Source: Anas platyrhynchos
Lineage: Eukaryota > Chordata > Aves > Anseriformes > Anatidae
Reading direction: 5' to 3'
Assembly: GCF_047663525.1 (NCBI RefSeq)
Contig: NC_092589.1
Coordinates: 27,215,001-27,279,000, forward strand
Length of the DNA: 64,000 nt
Part shown: in pieces, positions 1 to 12,737 of the stretch
How the letters are laid out: each line of letters opens with the position of its first letter
How positions within the stretch are numbered: position 1 is the first letter of the stretch
The notes under the pieces: generated by a model
What the model saw: the letters and a program-made list of their open reading frames with translations, nothing else
Told to the model about the DNA's origin: nothing
The model's database searches: none
Made by a program: the position numbers and the translations under genes

Positions 1-859
1 CCTCAGCTTCTATAAATAACTGTGAGCCTGCTAAGAAAGGACATCAATTTAAATTAACCTTTTTTATGTTAAAAGATTGGAGGAAACAGCTCTTTAGTTA
101 TTTAACTCAGGAAATATGCATGGCAGAATATCTCTATGACAATCAAGAAACAAACATTTAAGCCCCCCTCTCACAACTTGGTGAGACTTTAAAACACATC
201 ACTTAAAACTAATACGATTTGGTACAGACATATGCTACTTGAAAGTGCTTCATAGAAATATTTCAGTTTGAATTTTTAATTCAGAAATGCTTTTAAAATG
301 CTGTATACGCTTCTCTAGATCACTACTGATAAAGCCTTGTCATACAGGTAACCAGTAATAGTGAAATACAGTTCTATTAGCTGCTATTACAGTTCATAAT
401 TAGCTCATATTATACTAAAATTTAAGTATCTAGGTGTTCAGCACAAAAAAATGCGTTCTAAGTTACACAAAAAAGTGAAATACTTGCATATCAATTGTTG
501 AATGAAAATAGGTAAGACTAGACTACGCACTTTCTAGCAACTATAAAACTACATAAAATTTTGAACCTTTATTGATAAACTACCTACTGATAAGCATCTC
601 TGTAGAAAACTGCTTCTAGATCACCATAAAACATTTCAACCAAGACAACCCAACACGACTTCAGAGCAAGAATCATATAAACCAGGACAAAAACACTTCT
701 TTTAACACTCAGTGTAAAGACAGACTTCTCTCCAAACGAAACTGGATCCTACCAGAACTAGAACCTCTTAGCTTCCCTATTTTTGTACACCTCAAAAAGA
801 CAAGTAAGGTTGGCTATGTTGTAAAGACTGCTTTGCATATTCAGAAAGTTCAAGTTTAC
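1..859 (-). other. LYST intron (partial, after coding exon 6)
   Basis: AT-rich, no repeats or exons that I can recognise. It starts at the GTAAAC donor at 859 and runs off the left edge. Confidence 0.85.
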
Positions 860-1016
860 CTTCATCCTTGGTTTCACTGTCATCTGGGTTACTTTCACTA
901 TCTGCTTCATATCCTTCCTCTTCAGCAAAAAGTTTAAGGCTACAGCACTGTGATTCTTCAGCTTCTTCAGAAATATCTCCAGGTTGTGACACAGGCTCCT
1001 TTTCAGTGTAATGTGT
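860..1016 (-). CDS. LYST: LYST coding exon 6 (residues 1183-1235, last coding exon in the window)
   Basis: A 157-base exon, phase 0 in and phase 1 out. It reads THYTEKEPVSQPGDISEEAE, then SQCCSLKLFAEEEGYEADSE and SNPDDSETKDE. The core (SQPGD..EEAE.SQCCS and EEEGYEADSESNP) is almost identical to human LYST. It is strongly acidic and probably disordered, a likely site for phosphorylation or adaptor binding (inference). The acceptor is TTAAACAG before 1016. The donor is GAAG|GTAAAC after 860; it is preferred over reading on, because the open frame continues only about 25 codons to a stop in non-conserved sequence. The rest of the gene, more than two thirds of the protein, lies to the left of the window. 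Confidence 0.9.
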
Positions 1017-1656
1017 CTGTTTAACACACCAAACAAATTTACCATCTTAGTTCAGAACAGTAAGTAGCTTAGAACCTTCCAGAACCTTTCTTTATGCCCA
1101 TTGGGGAAAGAAATAAAAAGATGACAAAAGACCTGAGATTCTTTCTAAGGATACATCATTCTTACATAGAAAATGGATTCTGCAAAGATGGATATTCCCT
1201 TCTAGCTACCCAAAGTTTTGGGAAACAAGTACCCAATGCATTAAGAAAAATTGTTGCTGCAAAAATCACTCTAAGTTAGGATTTTGACATCCACTCTTCG
1301 GTGAAGATATGTCTGCAGCCCCTAATGTGAGTGAACATCCACCTTCTGATGCTCTCCTCTGAGAGTTTTTCCATTCCCTGCTACAGAATGGGAGAGTGAG
1401 GAGAACTTCATGTATTTCTATAAAGTATAATTGGAGCTTTCTCCTTTTGGGGGGTGGGGGGGCATGACTCATTTCAGAGCAGCACATGAATAACCATCAT
1501 TCAACACATTAGAATCAGAGAATTCTTTTTCAACAACCACAAGAACCAAACATTTAAACATCCTATTTAAAAGCACAGACCCAAACAACAAAACCTTGAT
1601 CTAGAAAACCTTGCAGTATTCAGAATTAGACTACGTATTTAATTGGTGTTTCATAC
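1017..1656 (-). other. LYST intron between coding exons 5 and 6
   Basis: A 640-base GT-AG intron. It contains a short G-rich run (about 1450-1461 on the plus strand, C-rich in the transcript). Nothing else is seen. Confidence 0.88.
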
Positions 1657-1818
1657 CTTTTCTATTTTTTCTTCAGAACGATCCAGATCAGCAGAGAACG
1701 TGCCCAACGCAACACGGAGCAGCGAATCAAACAGAGGCTTTGCCAAGGCAGTTTCTAGCACTTTTGACTGAGCAAGCTGTTCTCTTATTTGGAGCAAGAT
1801 ATCATCCACAGAAGCATT
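1657..1818 (-). CDS. LYST: LYST coding exon 5 (residues 1129-1182)
   Basis: A 162-base exon (54 codons, phase 0 at both ends). The translation starts NASVDDILLQIREQLAQSK and continues through VLETALAKPLFDSLLRVALG to SADLDRSEEKIEK. This matches the human LYST segment with a helical pattern (AKPLFDxLLRVALG). The acceptor is CCAAACTGTAG and the donor AAG|GTATGA. The plus-strand reading frame across this stretch is only a shadow of the exon. Confidence 0.93.
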
Positions 1819-3394
1819 CTACAGTTTGGAAGAGACAAACATTTTGATTCATGTTACTCTGTTTTGGCTAACTAAAATAGTCCAGTATCCCAATTAAGAA
1901 CTTCCTTCCACCTACACTGATTAGATTTCCCAGCTAGAACTACCAGGCTTCGCTGAGGTCTCCTGTGGTAACAGAGACTTGGCATGTTTGCCGTGACAAG
2001 TTTAAGCAATCTGCACATGGAAAAATCCAGGCAACTTTCTGTTTCCTAAAAAATTGAAAGCACTATGGTTCAAAAATAAATGCCTCTGAAACAGTTTTCA
2101 GTGCAGAGTGCATTTAGACCACACCACGTTACTATTACTAGATAGGTTAACAAGATCACGGGTGAGAAGTCCAACTTAAGGAAAACAACAGGTGGCCCAG
2201 AAAAAACACCCATTTCTAGTTCTCACCTGTACCTACTTCCTCCTGCTTTTATGGTAAACTGCCAAGTACAATTAAAAATGGCCATTAAAATAATAAAGTA
2301 CATCAAAGTTGTCTTCCATGAATCGACAGTTTTTGGTGGTATGCTGAATTAATTCACCTCTAAAGCTTAAGCAACTGTTTTTTCGGGTGTCTTCAGTATC
2401 TGTGCCCTCTAATACTCCTTTTCTCAAGCACCATGCTCTGCTCAGCATTTACATCAAAAACATTACACGCAAGGTACTACATACAATTCATGTCTTCCCT
2501 ATGCAACAATCCTTCAATCTCACCTCTGTCACACACTATCCAGTGAAGACCCTTTCAGAAAAGAAGTCTCTCACCATTCTCACCCATCAGCTCAGACAGT
2601 CTCCATACAGCATGGACTAGACAAAAGAACTGCACAGAATAAAAAAGTAGAAAGAACAGGCCATACCCAACCAGACAAAGCAATCACCAGCAATTTACAG
2701 TAGTCAACATCTACTATTGCATGTATTGGCCAAGGAAACCATCCCTTTCCTCTAGTCAGGACCACTTTAGGCTACAGAAGAAAAAAATTCATCTCCTAGG
2801 ATCAGCCTTCCCTCGGACTCAAGATGCATTAATCCAGAACAGAGCATACGACGTTAAGCCCTTTGCCACACTGACCACGATGGCTTAAACTGTAATAAAT
2901 GAATGAAAAAATAAACTGGAAATACAACTCAAACACCACAAAGGTAAAAATCTCATCTAGGCTGGATTATTCTGCCATTCTAGAACACTCTCCCTCGGCC
3001 TCTGAGAAAGCAGAAACAGGCACAAACACAGATCCAACCAAAAAGAGCAGAAGACAAAGGTAATTTTGGAGGACAAACAGGCACAGGGTCCTAACCAGTA
3101 TTTTACTGGGTACAGAAAAAGGGAAACAAGTTGACGTGTGGGGAATGCCTTCCCAGAAACAGCAACTGCCAGTTTGTCCATTTGCTTACTCCCACTCCTT
3201 CATGCCTGCTGACCACTGCCACCAACTACAACACCTACAGTTAAACAGTACACTTGAGGCATGACACAAATTATGGTACCAGAATAAGAACATAAACCTT
3301 TACTCTCCAGAAGAACTTCTGACTGGATTATTATTAAAGTAATACCATACACAACAAATACGAGTGAGGTAAGCTAAGGGAAGTTACACAGTAC
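1819..3394 (-). other. LYST intron between coding exons 4 and 5
   Basis: A 1.58-kb GT-AG intron of unique, AT-rich sequence. The short open frames in it show no recognisable protein. Confidence 0.88.
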
Positions 3395-4412
3395 CTGGTG
3401 AAAAACCTCCCCTTCCATCTTCTGCTGGATGGTGCTTGCACTGTGCAGACAAATTGTCAGCAGAGCTTCCAGAAGCCTGATACCCTGAAGTGCCCATTCA
3501 GTCTCTTCTCTTACAGAAGTCTTAATCTCTTCAAGATTTACAACTGATGTAACTGAAGCATGTTCCCCACTCACAGAGATGTCACAAGAGACACACTCAG
3601 GCACTAGCTGTTCTGCACCAGCAAGATGGTCAGCATTATTGAGCTCTGATTGTGTCATCTCCCTGCTCTTCAGGAACTGAACAGCATCATCCTTGTTGAG
3701 ACGAGGACTCCCATGTGAACTTTTGCTGTCACTCAGTACTTTCTCATTTTTTTCTTGTTCCTTCTCGTGTTTTGCAAGTTTCTGAATTATGAGGATGAGT
3801 AGTCTGTGGCATGCTTCAAAGCCTCTAAGTCTATGGAACTGTCTCTGGAAAACTGAACTATAGAAGTAGATGCAACGACACACGGACCAAATATCTGCAG
3901 CGCGGTGAATGTGTTCCAGGGAGGGCAAAGTAAGGCTTTCCAGTGACAGAAATGGTAATTTGTGGCCCAACGGCTCACTGGCTGTACTATCATATCCTGA
4001 TGTATCTTCAGAGTCGTTAACTGAATCCAGATCACCATCTGCTTCTTTACTTACACATAAAAAAGCAACACAGAGGAATAGGTTTATTGTGTTGACATGA
4101 GTGTCTTGACTCTCAAACTTTTTCTTTTTGGGGTAAGCCTCTTTCAGGCCAGCATAAAACTTGCTCAGGCTTTGGGGCACTTCTGAAACAATGTGCTGGC
4201 TACCAAGAGATGCAGGCAAGTCAGGTGTAGACATCTGATGTTCAGTGCTGAGGTCTTCTAGTTCTGGCATTGCTTGTTCTTTCTGCTGATCACCAAGACA
4301 GAGTATCAAAGTCTCTAACACTTTCAAAGAATGGCTTCTTAAAACATCTAAGTAGTTTAACTCAATCATTTGATTCACTCCATTACAACTCAGAAACAAG
4401 TTCCTAATTATC
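3395..4412 (-). CDS. LYST: LYST coding exon 4 (residues 789-1128)
   Basis: This is a 1018-base exon in frame with the previous one: AG|G makes R789, then IIRNLFLSCNGVNQMIELN. The human-like segments are RSHSLKVLETLI, PQSLSKFYAGLKEAYPKKKK and HVNTINLFLCVAFLCVSKEA. An acidic serine-rich motif (SEDTSGYDSTASEP, around residues 923-936) is nearly identical to human. A less conserved linker at about 1001-1093 follows, then LLEALLTICLH. The exon ends at Q1128 with CAG|GTACTG. The acceptor is TTCTCTTACAG. A TTG codon near 4399 opens the longest uninterrupted frame, but the true exon begins 13 bases earlier, at the acceptor. Most of this region should be armadillo-like solenoid with disordered insertions; that structure is inferred from the family. 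Confidence 0.96.
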
Positions 4413-5969
4413 CTGTAAGAGAAAGCATAAGAGTTACCTCATAAAAGGAACAAAAATTCATGTAGCTCCTAAGACCTCATAAGCTATTCATAAGATGAGA
4501 TACCCAAAAATAATCCTCTGGTCTGTCCACACTTGATTAATACCAGGGACAGATGGCATTTACAGTAATTGCTCTAAGTGTCCCATCTCAGGAATGTGAT
4601 GGGAAAATTCAATCTCTTTTTTTCACAGAACACAGATGTATGATATTCAAAGCATTAAAAACGGTGTTTAACTCTATAACACACATTTAACTTCCACTTC
4701 ACTTTTTATTAGTTTTTATTAGCAATTGTAGCTAGTCAATATCTTGATGTCTTTCATGGCTATGATCTCACTAGGAAGTAGAGAATCTCTCAAACTTGAG
4801 ATCTTAAATAGACATAGCTAGTAAAATGTTTTAACAGTTGCAAAAAACTCTTGAATCGTATCTGAAATGCATTTGAGGCACAGTGTTGTGCAATTGTTGT
4901 GCCAGAAAGTTTAATATTAAAAAATATGGGGGGTATTTCCAAGTATGTTTTTCCATTCCTTCTGCTCTCCACATATTACATTGAACTCAAGCAGTTTGAA
5001 GAAAGGATCTGTAAGTATCTTAATGTACTGTGTTGGCTTGCAGACATTCACCTTCCCTACTCTCCATCTTCCTTTCTGATGGATCAGCTTTCACTGTAAC
5101 TGAGATAAGCACTCCAGAATGAAATAAGTCATGTACTGACTTGTATATATACAAGTTTTAAGCCAGTGGTAGGTAAGATACCTTAAAGATTTTTTGTTTG
5201 TTTTATAAATCTAAACTAATTCTCTTATCTCTTTACCACAAAGGGCTTTTCACTACATGCTTCTTCAGAAATTGATAGTTTGACGGTTTAGATCAGGATC
5301 ATTATTAGAAATGTATTAGGCAAGCCTTCATGAACATTGGAATACTAGTCTATTCTTCATAACCATCTCAGGTAACCCTATGTAACCCTAATTTCAGTTT
5401 ATCAGGACTCCATGAGAAATGATCAGAAACTTTAATGGAAAAAATGACACATTCCTATTAATAATCATAAATGGAAATTTATTCAACAGCTACTTGATTG
5501 ACTCCACAATAAATAGGGAATTTATTTCATTCCTTAGAAAAATGTTCTTCTTTTTGAACCATTTTAAATGATTAGTGTTCTGTAAATATTAGAAAAACAG
5601 AAACAGATTAGAAAATTGAGTGGTTTAATTATCACAGAAAAGTGACATGTTCAGCGTTCCTGACTCACTTCAGCATGAGGAATTAAAAGACAAAGAGTAT
5701 GTCAAAGATTGTGTTTCTACATGCTTTCATGCTTTGTTTTGACTTGTTAGAGGCCATGGCCCATCACTGCAGAACCCTCATTTGGTATGGCTTATGAATC
5801 TAGGAGTAAATCTTGTTTTGATCTTGTGTCCCACCTTCCCCTCCCCCCCCAATATCCAAAGCAAACTACTGTCCAAAAAAGGTTTGTGTTCTACTCGGTA
5901 ACAAATATATAAAGCTCTGTACTACATAAACAGCATGTTTTCCCATTAATAAGCAGAAAATCAACCAAC
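4413..5969 (-). other. LYST intron between coding exons 3 and 4
   Basis: A 1.56-kb GT-AG intron. It contains a perfect 18-base palindrome (ACTTGTATA/TATACAAGT) at 5139-5156 and is otherwise unremarkable. Confidence 0.88.
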
Positions 5970-8052
5970 CTGGATTTAAACAACGCAGGGAGTATCTGCA
6001 AATAAATCTGAAGTACTTCATAAGGCAAGCACTGGCTATGGTAACTGCATGTGTGTTTATCAGCTGTAGTTATTCCCAGTTGTTGAGCATGGCAAGCTAG
6101 CTCAACTCCTTTCTGAAGCACTGGATTAAAAATACTGTTATATAGTTTCCATTGGACCACTGCATTTCCCTTTTGGATTAAGTGGCAGATATGGCTTGCA
6201 ATCTGCATGCCACGTAGTTTGTCTTCTTCAAAAACAATGTCCTGATAAGCCTCTAATGCAGCCCATCTCAGTAACATATCTTCAGATCCACTGCTAGGCA
6301 GAATTCCCTGAACTCTGCAAGAGGAACTAGATGCAAGACCAGCATCATTAGAGTTGCCTTGCAAGGCATCTTCCAACTGAGAAAGCTGATCACAATCAAC
6401 AGTACATATATTGCATGACGCCTGTAAAATTTTTGGAGAAACTTCTGCTCCACCCAGCTGATCCAATATAAACTTGTTAAGGATGTTCAGTATGTGCTGT
6501 TGAAAGTTTTTTAATATCGGTAACTTGGAAGCATGAAGCAATGGGACAATCACAGATTTTGGGTCCATACAACAGCATATTCCTACATTATGTACACCCG
6601 AGAGAATTTGAACACAAGTACTGCTCAGAGAAACTTGCTGCAACAAGTGCAAGCACTGGTGTGCACAAACAGCAATGCAACAGCATCTGTCAGGATAATG
6701 AATTTCTCCATCAGCTGTCTCGAATGGATTTTTGGAAGCTTGGTTTTTAAAAGCAGACACAGAGAGCCCAGAGAGATCTCTGTGGTGATGCATGAAGTGA
6801 GAGTACTCACATCGTCTGTGCCGCTTTCTTGTACACATTGATTGATGGAGCTGCTCTGATTTCACTTTTTTGACAGTGCTGATTATTTTCAAGATGCTGT
6901 TGATAAGGGCTTTCAGATGCTCTGAGGCTTCCCCAGTTACTCCTTCATTCTTCATACACAGCCATTCCATTTGAAGTACTGTTATTTCAAACAGCTTAAA
7001 TCCCTGATGCTGTATGAACTCATGAACCAGATCTATAGCTTGGCTAAAGTAGAACGGATTAGAGGCTGCACTCTGTAGGCAGCAGATCAAAATCTGCAGG
7101 ACTCCTTCTATAACCTCTGGTAGAAGCAAAGCTCTGTGATGACACTTAGAAAATACAAAGTCATCCTGAACTGGCTGCTGTAGTGTTTTCTTGTACCCTG
7201 GAAGGAAAGGATCAGGTTGCTTTTCTAAGCCAATTCTGATTTTTAATGCTGCTTTAAGTAAGTCTGTTAAATTTCTTCGTAAATTGTCAGGCATGGTTTC
7301 TGTATTGCTAATATCTAAAGACATAAGATGCAGTACAGTTCGAAAGAGCATCCTTTGAATCAAAGCCACAGGTTCTTCTGTCCACCCTGCAGAAACTACT
7401 TCATTTTCAGTGTTACTTACATTGCAACAGTCTCCAAATCCTGACAAGAATTCAGTTAATGTGGGCACCACACTAGCTGAAAGAGCAGAACTGTGATTCA
7501 AACTAATATCAAATTTGCACACCTTCTCCAACAGTGACAATAATACATGGCATAAGTCAAAAGGAGAGTTATCCGTGTTGCTCTCAGCAATTCCTGCAGC
7601 TGGCTCATTCAAAGTCTCTGGGTTGAGCTCATGTGCTGGAGTAATTTGGCTGGAGTTTTCTACATTAGGGGCATCAAGATTAGAATTTGGTACCGTTTCA
7701 GCAGGTAAGTAGTCACCTCTACCTACAAGGTAGCTTTCCCTAACTGAATATGTTAAAAAAGGCTGCAGGAACTGGGAGCGTCTGTGTTTCATCATTACAG
7801 TAGTCTTGTCATCAGAATTTCCCTCTGAATCTGAAGTGGAGAGCTGAGATCTTCTTGCATCTCGCACAGAGTAACGATGGGTGGTTTTGCGCACATGTCC
7901 ACTTTTTCGGGATCGAGGATTTAGTTTTACAGAAGCCTGAAGAGATGAACGAGTGCTTCCATCTAATCCTAGTTTTTCCTGAGTAGATTTCACAGAACTT
8001 GAATTGTTCTCTTTGGTCAGGCAGATGTCTACTGTAGAGGGTATATTAAAAC
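5970..8052 (-). CDS. LYST: LYST coding exon 3 (2.08 kb exon, residues 95-789)
   Basis: This is the large N-terminal LYST exon: 2083 bases, open throughout, phase 1 in and phase 2 out. The first part (about residues 96-265) is polar and probably disordered. It contains [20 protein letters not shown], nearly as in human, followed by lysine/arginine patches. From about residue 258 ([20 protein letters not shown]) onward it looks like alpha-helical ARM/HEAT-type repeats, rich in leucine. Residues about 501-520 form a basic Cys/His cluster ([20 protein letters not shown]), followed by CCC at 551-553 and 587-589. The acceptor is GCAATAG|GT and the donor AG|GTTGGT. Without splicing at the donor the frame would run about 27 codons into the intron before a stop. 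Human LYST also has one very large exon here, as far as I recall. The identification is firm; repeat boundaries are inferred. Confidence 0.96.
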
Positions 8053-10537
8053 CTATTGCAACAGAAAAACAAAGGAACATTAAAGAAACTTTCAAGAAAA
8101 TGATGTTAAAAACATAAAAAAGAAAAATGCTTCAATACTTTTGCTTCAAAAACATGAAAAAATAGTATTTTAATAGGCTATGTTTTCGCCTATGTCTGAC
8201 ATTTACAGACATATACTAAGTCAGTAAAAAATTGACATTTAGGAACAGCACTGGCTTACTTTGAAAGCCGAGACAGCAGAGTTAATTTTTCAATTAGGGA
8301 TAGACAAAAAATGTGCTAGTCTCCCAGAACTTATTGTAGGCACATCTATTCCCTTCTCTTAAAATATAAGGTTATATCAAGGCACATGAAAGGTCTGTTT
8401 GGGGAACAAGCGGAAGAAAGCTTAGTTTGAAAAAAATCTTTTGTCTGTTACAGATAAGATATGGGGAAACAAAACCATAATCCATTAGTTATACTCAGTT
8501 CAAGTTTGGTTATCTTACACTAATACAGCAGTAATAAATTATTAATCAGCAAGATACCAGCTCTGAGATCTCTTCTATTACTTAGCTGTGGAAGCAGTTT
8601 TAGGTAGTAACACTAGTAATATTTATTTTGAGCATACCATTTTGTATGTTCCAAGTCTCACAATAAGTATTGTGAAACAACCCCATCCCACAACAAGGAA
8701 AAAAGCTTCCTTAAAGGAGAGAAAAAAGGTCTTCAATTTGATGACTCACTGTTGCTTTACACATCTCAGCTGCTATAGGAGCTGAGTTCCTTCACTCATA
8801 GCCCTCTTATAAGAACATATGAAAAACAGTTGAGTATTGGTGGTAATAGGGAAAAAATACCTACTTAGAACTACTGCTTATCTTTAAGTACACAGGCTTC
8901 AATCACTTGAGCTTTGTTCCAAACAAAAGTAACAGGCAAACGTTGTAGACTTACTGCAATAATCAGGGGCAAGAAAGGAGTACTGATTAAGGTGTGGAAT
9001 GTTCCCATGAAAGCCAAGACTGAACACCTTTCAGCTACTCAGTATAAAATGGCAAATATGAAATTTAAGTCTGATTCAATTGGCAAGATGACTTTGAAGA
9101 ATAAAATACAAGTTTTTCCAGTTCTCTTGTACTGGTAGATTCAGACTGTAATTTGCAAAAGCAGGTGGAAAAAATTGGCTGTGCTCTTGGATAAAGGCAC
9201 AACGGTATCTGGATGCCTTGGTGAATAGAATACCTAGCATAAAACAACTGCAAACATTCATCATCCAGTAAGTTCAGTATTTAAAAAAAGTGATAGTTAA
9301 GAATAACTCCTCACCACCCCAAAAAAAACAAAGCCCCAAAAGCCCACACTATAAATATGACCATTAAACTGAAAAGTGCTTCCATGTGCAAGAATGACTG
9401 TTCCTTGCTGTTTCACAGTCATAGTTGCTTAAGGATCATCTGTTTTGGAGGCAGGAAGTTAATTAAAAGCACTTCACAAAATAATTTTCCTCACAGAACA
9501 GAAAAAGTTACCTAATACAGATGGGTCAAGACATTATTTCAGACCAAGGAAACACAGCTCTTGTGGTACAACTGAATACAGCATCTTTACTGCATCAGTA
9601 ATACAAGATGGAAGCATGTAGTAGGAAAAAATGTGCATTATGCGAAGTGCAAAACCAGTATATCTTATCCTATTAATACACCAGCATTTTAAACTGAACT
9701 GGAAGACTCAGTAAGCTATCATGAGACCAAAATGTTTCTTTAATTCAATCCTGCTTCCAGAACCATGGAAGAAAGATGCAAGCAGGGTAGTTAATTACAT
9801 AAAAGTAATATGAAGCTTGCATTTAAAATACCTTAGGTCTCCAAACATCAACAAAAGCTTTAGATATTCACAAGAGCTGAAAATTGCAAAGAGCACTGGG
9901 AGAGCTTCAGGTGGGAATCCTCTCAAACAGACCATTTTTTCATTTGTTTCATCATCTGTTTTACCCATTAAAAAAGCAAACAAATGCAAACCCCACCCCC
10001 CCCACCCCAAAAATAATCTTGGCTGTCATTTCCTGGTTCACTTCTTGTGAAGGCTTATCTTGTATATATACCTTTAACTTCTTTATCATACCTTTTATTT
10101 CTTTAATTTGCTTTAAACTGATTCTTCAGCCGCTGAATTCTCGTGGTTTAATTCCTCTATTAGCACATCAGTTTTTCTGACACAGAACATCCAACTAAGA
10201 AATGCAACCTGGGTCTATTCGTCATCACATAGTATTATTCTATTTTCAAAGCCTATCTCCTTACCATTTCATTGCACTTTTATACTATAACTGATATTAG
10301 ACTTTATGCATATTCTCTTCAATTTCAGTGAAGTCTTTATTACCTTACCTCTAATCAGTCTACAGCACCAGCAAGTATCACTCTAAGAACCAGTAAGTTT
10401 TTCTTCCTACCTCACCATTAAACATTTCCACTTCAGTGAAAATATACTCTTTCAAATTCCTTGCCTCCGTAGTAATATACAAATACAATGCACCACTTTT
10501 TTCTAGGTCCTTAATACTGTAACTCATAAAAATTTAC
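8053..10537 (-). other. LYST intron between coding exons 2 and 3
   Basis: A 2.49-kb GT-AG intron with unique AT-rich sequence and a short C-rich run near 9998-10009. No coding signal recognised. Confidence 0.88.
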
Positions 10538-10628
10538 CTATTGCTTTTTCCTCTTGGACAGGGATTTTCCACACCAGTGGCAAAAGTGACAGAAGAAGAG
10601 TCAGAAGTTCTTCCCGACATGTCAGCTC
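10538..10628 (-). CDS. LYST: LYST coding exon 2 (residues 65-95)
   Basis: This 91-base exon is too short to stand out as an ORF. It was found by looking for the next LYST segment. Translated in the phase left by coding exon 1 it starts [12 protein letters not shown] and ends KIPVQEEKA, the expected hydrophobic, leucine-rich continuation of the N-terminal helical-repeat region. The acceptor reads CTAACATAG before 10628 and the donor is G|GTAAAT after 10538. It leaves phase 1, which fits the next exon's GT start to make a glycine codon. No stop codons or frameshifts are seen. Confidence 0.93.
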
Positions 10629-12737
10629 CTATGTTAGAAACAAAACAGAAATAAGCTTTTGTACTTTTTTCCTGAATAGATTAATCTTCAGGTTTATTTT
10701 TACAAGCTGTAAATGTTCAGTTCCCTAAGCCCTTCTTCTGTTTTGCACACTGGAAAAATGACCTAACCACCAAGAGTGCTACAATCATTACCCGCAGCCA
10801 ATAAGAAAGCATCTAAGATATTTATTATGCTTCTGCAAAAATCAAACAGGAAAACCAGGAAAGAAAAGAGAAAAGCAAATACTTGTTGATTTAGTCAAAG
10901 TCAGCATGAAGCTTGGGAAAAGTTTGAAGTTTCTGTAGTTCCAGAAATACAAGAGAACTTCATGTGAAGCTTTCTACTTTATCCAGACTGACATTTACAC
11001 CAATGAAACACTTACCAAGTGATGTTTTTGACTCACAATGAAATGGTAAAAATATAGGAAGAAAGAGGAATGATTCTTAATTCAGAAAACAGATTAATTA
11101 CTAAAATACCTCAATCCTACTTGGATTTTAAGACAGACAAAAACAGTAGAAGATAAAGGACTCTAACAATTAATTTAGTCATTGCTGTGCATCACTACCA
11201 GTGTGGTTTCAGTCCTAAAGATCAAGAAATCCCATCTTTTTCCTCTTCAAAGAAGTCTGACTTGACCATTTTGGTAGTTACCACCATTCAGGGATACATA
11301 GTAAAAGGAATGTCTTTTCTCAAGTATTCAAGGTAGCCATGAGATTAAGATGTGTGAAGATAACTTTGAGTAAGCTTGTTAATAAAGTTTTATGACTTCT
11401 TACCTATCTACTTTTAGTTGAAGCCTAGAATTTAAAAGTGACTTGAAATGTTTGCACACACCTTTATTTACAAAGATTCTGGATTGAGTCCTTAGAAACA
11501 CATTTGCAAATGTTAGAAGACAGGACAGAAGTAAAAAAAAAAACTGTTAACATGGCATATTCTTAAATATTTTAATAGATTAGTTATTCAGAGTACTTGC
11601 TAAAGTTTTAAGAAATTAGGCAGCTAAGCTACTCGAGTCAATAAGTAAAATGAATGACACCTTGCAAAGCAGCATCAGCTACTTTTGCATATACCTATCT
11701 AAATTTCTTCATGCTAGCTTATTCACTTCGTTTGGTTCAAGAAATACCTCACTGGTAAATCACCTGGTATTTCACAGAAAAAAATGTTCCTTTGAGTGAA
11801 ACCAACTGAAATAGTTCAAGCTTGAACATTCCAAAGATTGAATCAGAAACATATGTCCATCAATAACCCCTCTACAAATTAGATTGATAATTAAACTTCC
11901 ATTTTATTAGATCTACTTTTACAAAGTGACTCATATTTGCTTTCTTGTTCCCCACCTCTTTTCATTCTTGGATGCAAAGTAGAGAACTACAAAACAGTAC
12001 AACACATAAGATGGGGAAGAACAAAGCAAATATATTTCAATTAAGTTTTCTGAATAGGCAGAGCTTAAGATTTTGGAGCCTTTTCCTGAAATTACACCAT
12101 CAGTGAAGGATAGTGGTAGTTAGGAAATAAGGATTTAAAGTTTCTTTTTTTTTAAAAAAAAAACAACTCTACAGTTATGGCATATATGGGATTCTGAGAT
12201 GGACTCTAAACAGGACAACTCGAATATCGATCATCCATTCACATGACAGTCAAAGAGAGACCATCCTCAGAAATTTTTTTTTGTTGAAAGATGCATGACA
12301 CTCCTCTCCCCACTACCCCCCCCCAAAATGAAATATGTATGTTAATTAATCTTATTTTATTGCTTTAAACTAGAAGAACCTTCTCAAAGTAACAACTGTC
12401 AGTTTCAGCTGTAGATTCCCCAAACAGACTCATTCTTTTCAAAGATTCTAACCTATTGCCTCTTTCCACCCAGCTGCTGCACTCAAGTTTTACACATGAC
12501 TTAACTAATCAGAAGTTTAATAGCCACCAGTATCATTTGGCAAACAGTTATATTAGCTATTTTTTGTTCTTGGTGGAGGACAGAATGCAATTGCAACTTA
12601 TCCTTCTAAACTTCTAGTCTAATTAATTTGCGCACACACAAGAAGGGCAAGAAAACCAGCACCATAAATACAAGCCAGACAAACCCCTTCAAAACTCAAC
12701 ACAAGAAGGTTTAAAATGAGGTAAGAAAAACTATTAC
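10629..12737 (-). other. LYST intron between coding exons 1 and 2
   Basis: A 2.11-kb GT-AG intron with short A and C runs (for example near 12140-12170 and 12310-12330). No further structure seen. Confidence 0.88.

Noticed and set aside
1611-1847. 78-codon plus-strand frame
   Set aside because: Antisense to LYST coding exon 5; the minus-strand reading matches LYST and has both splice sites.
6533-6841. 102-codon plus-strand frame
   Set aside because: Exact antisense shadow of the large LYST exon, which is clearly coding on the minus strand.
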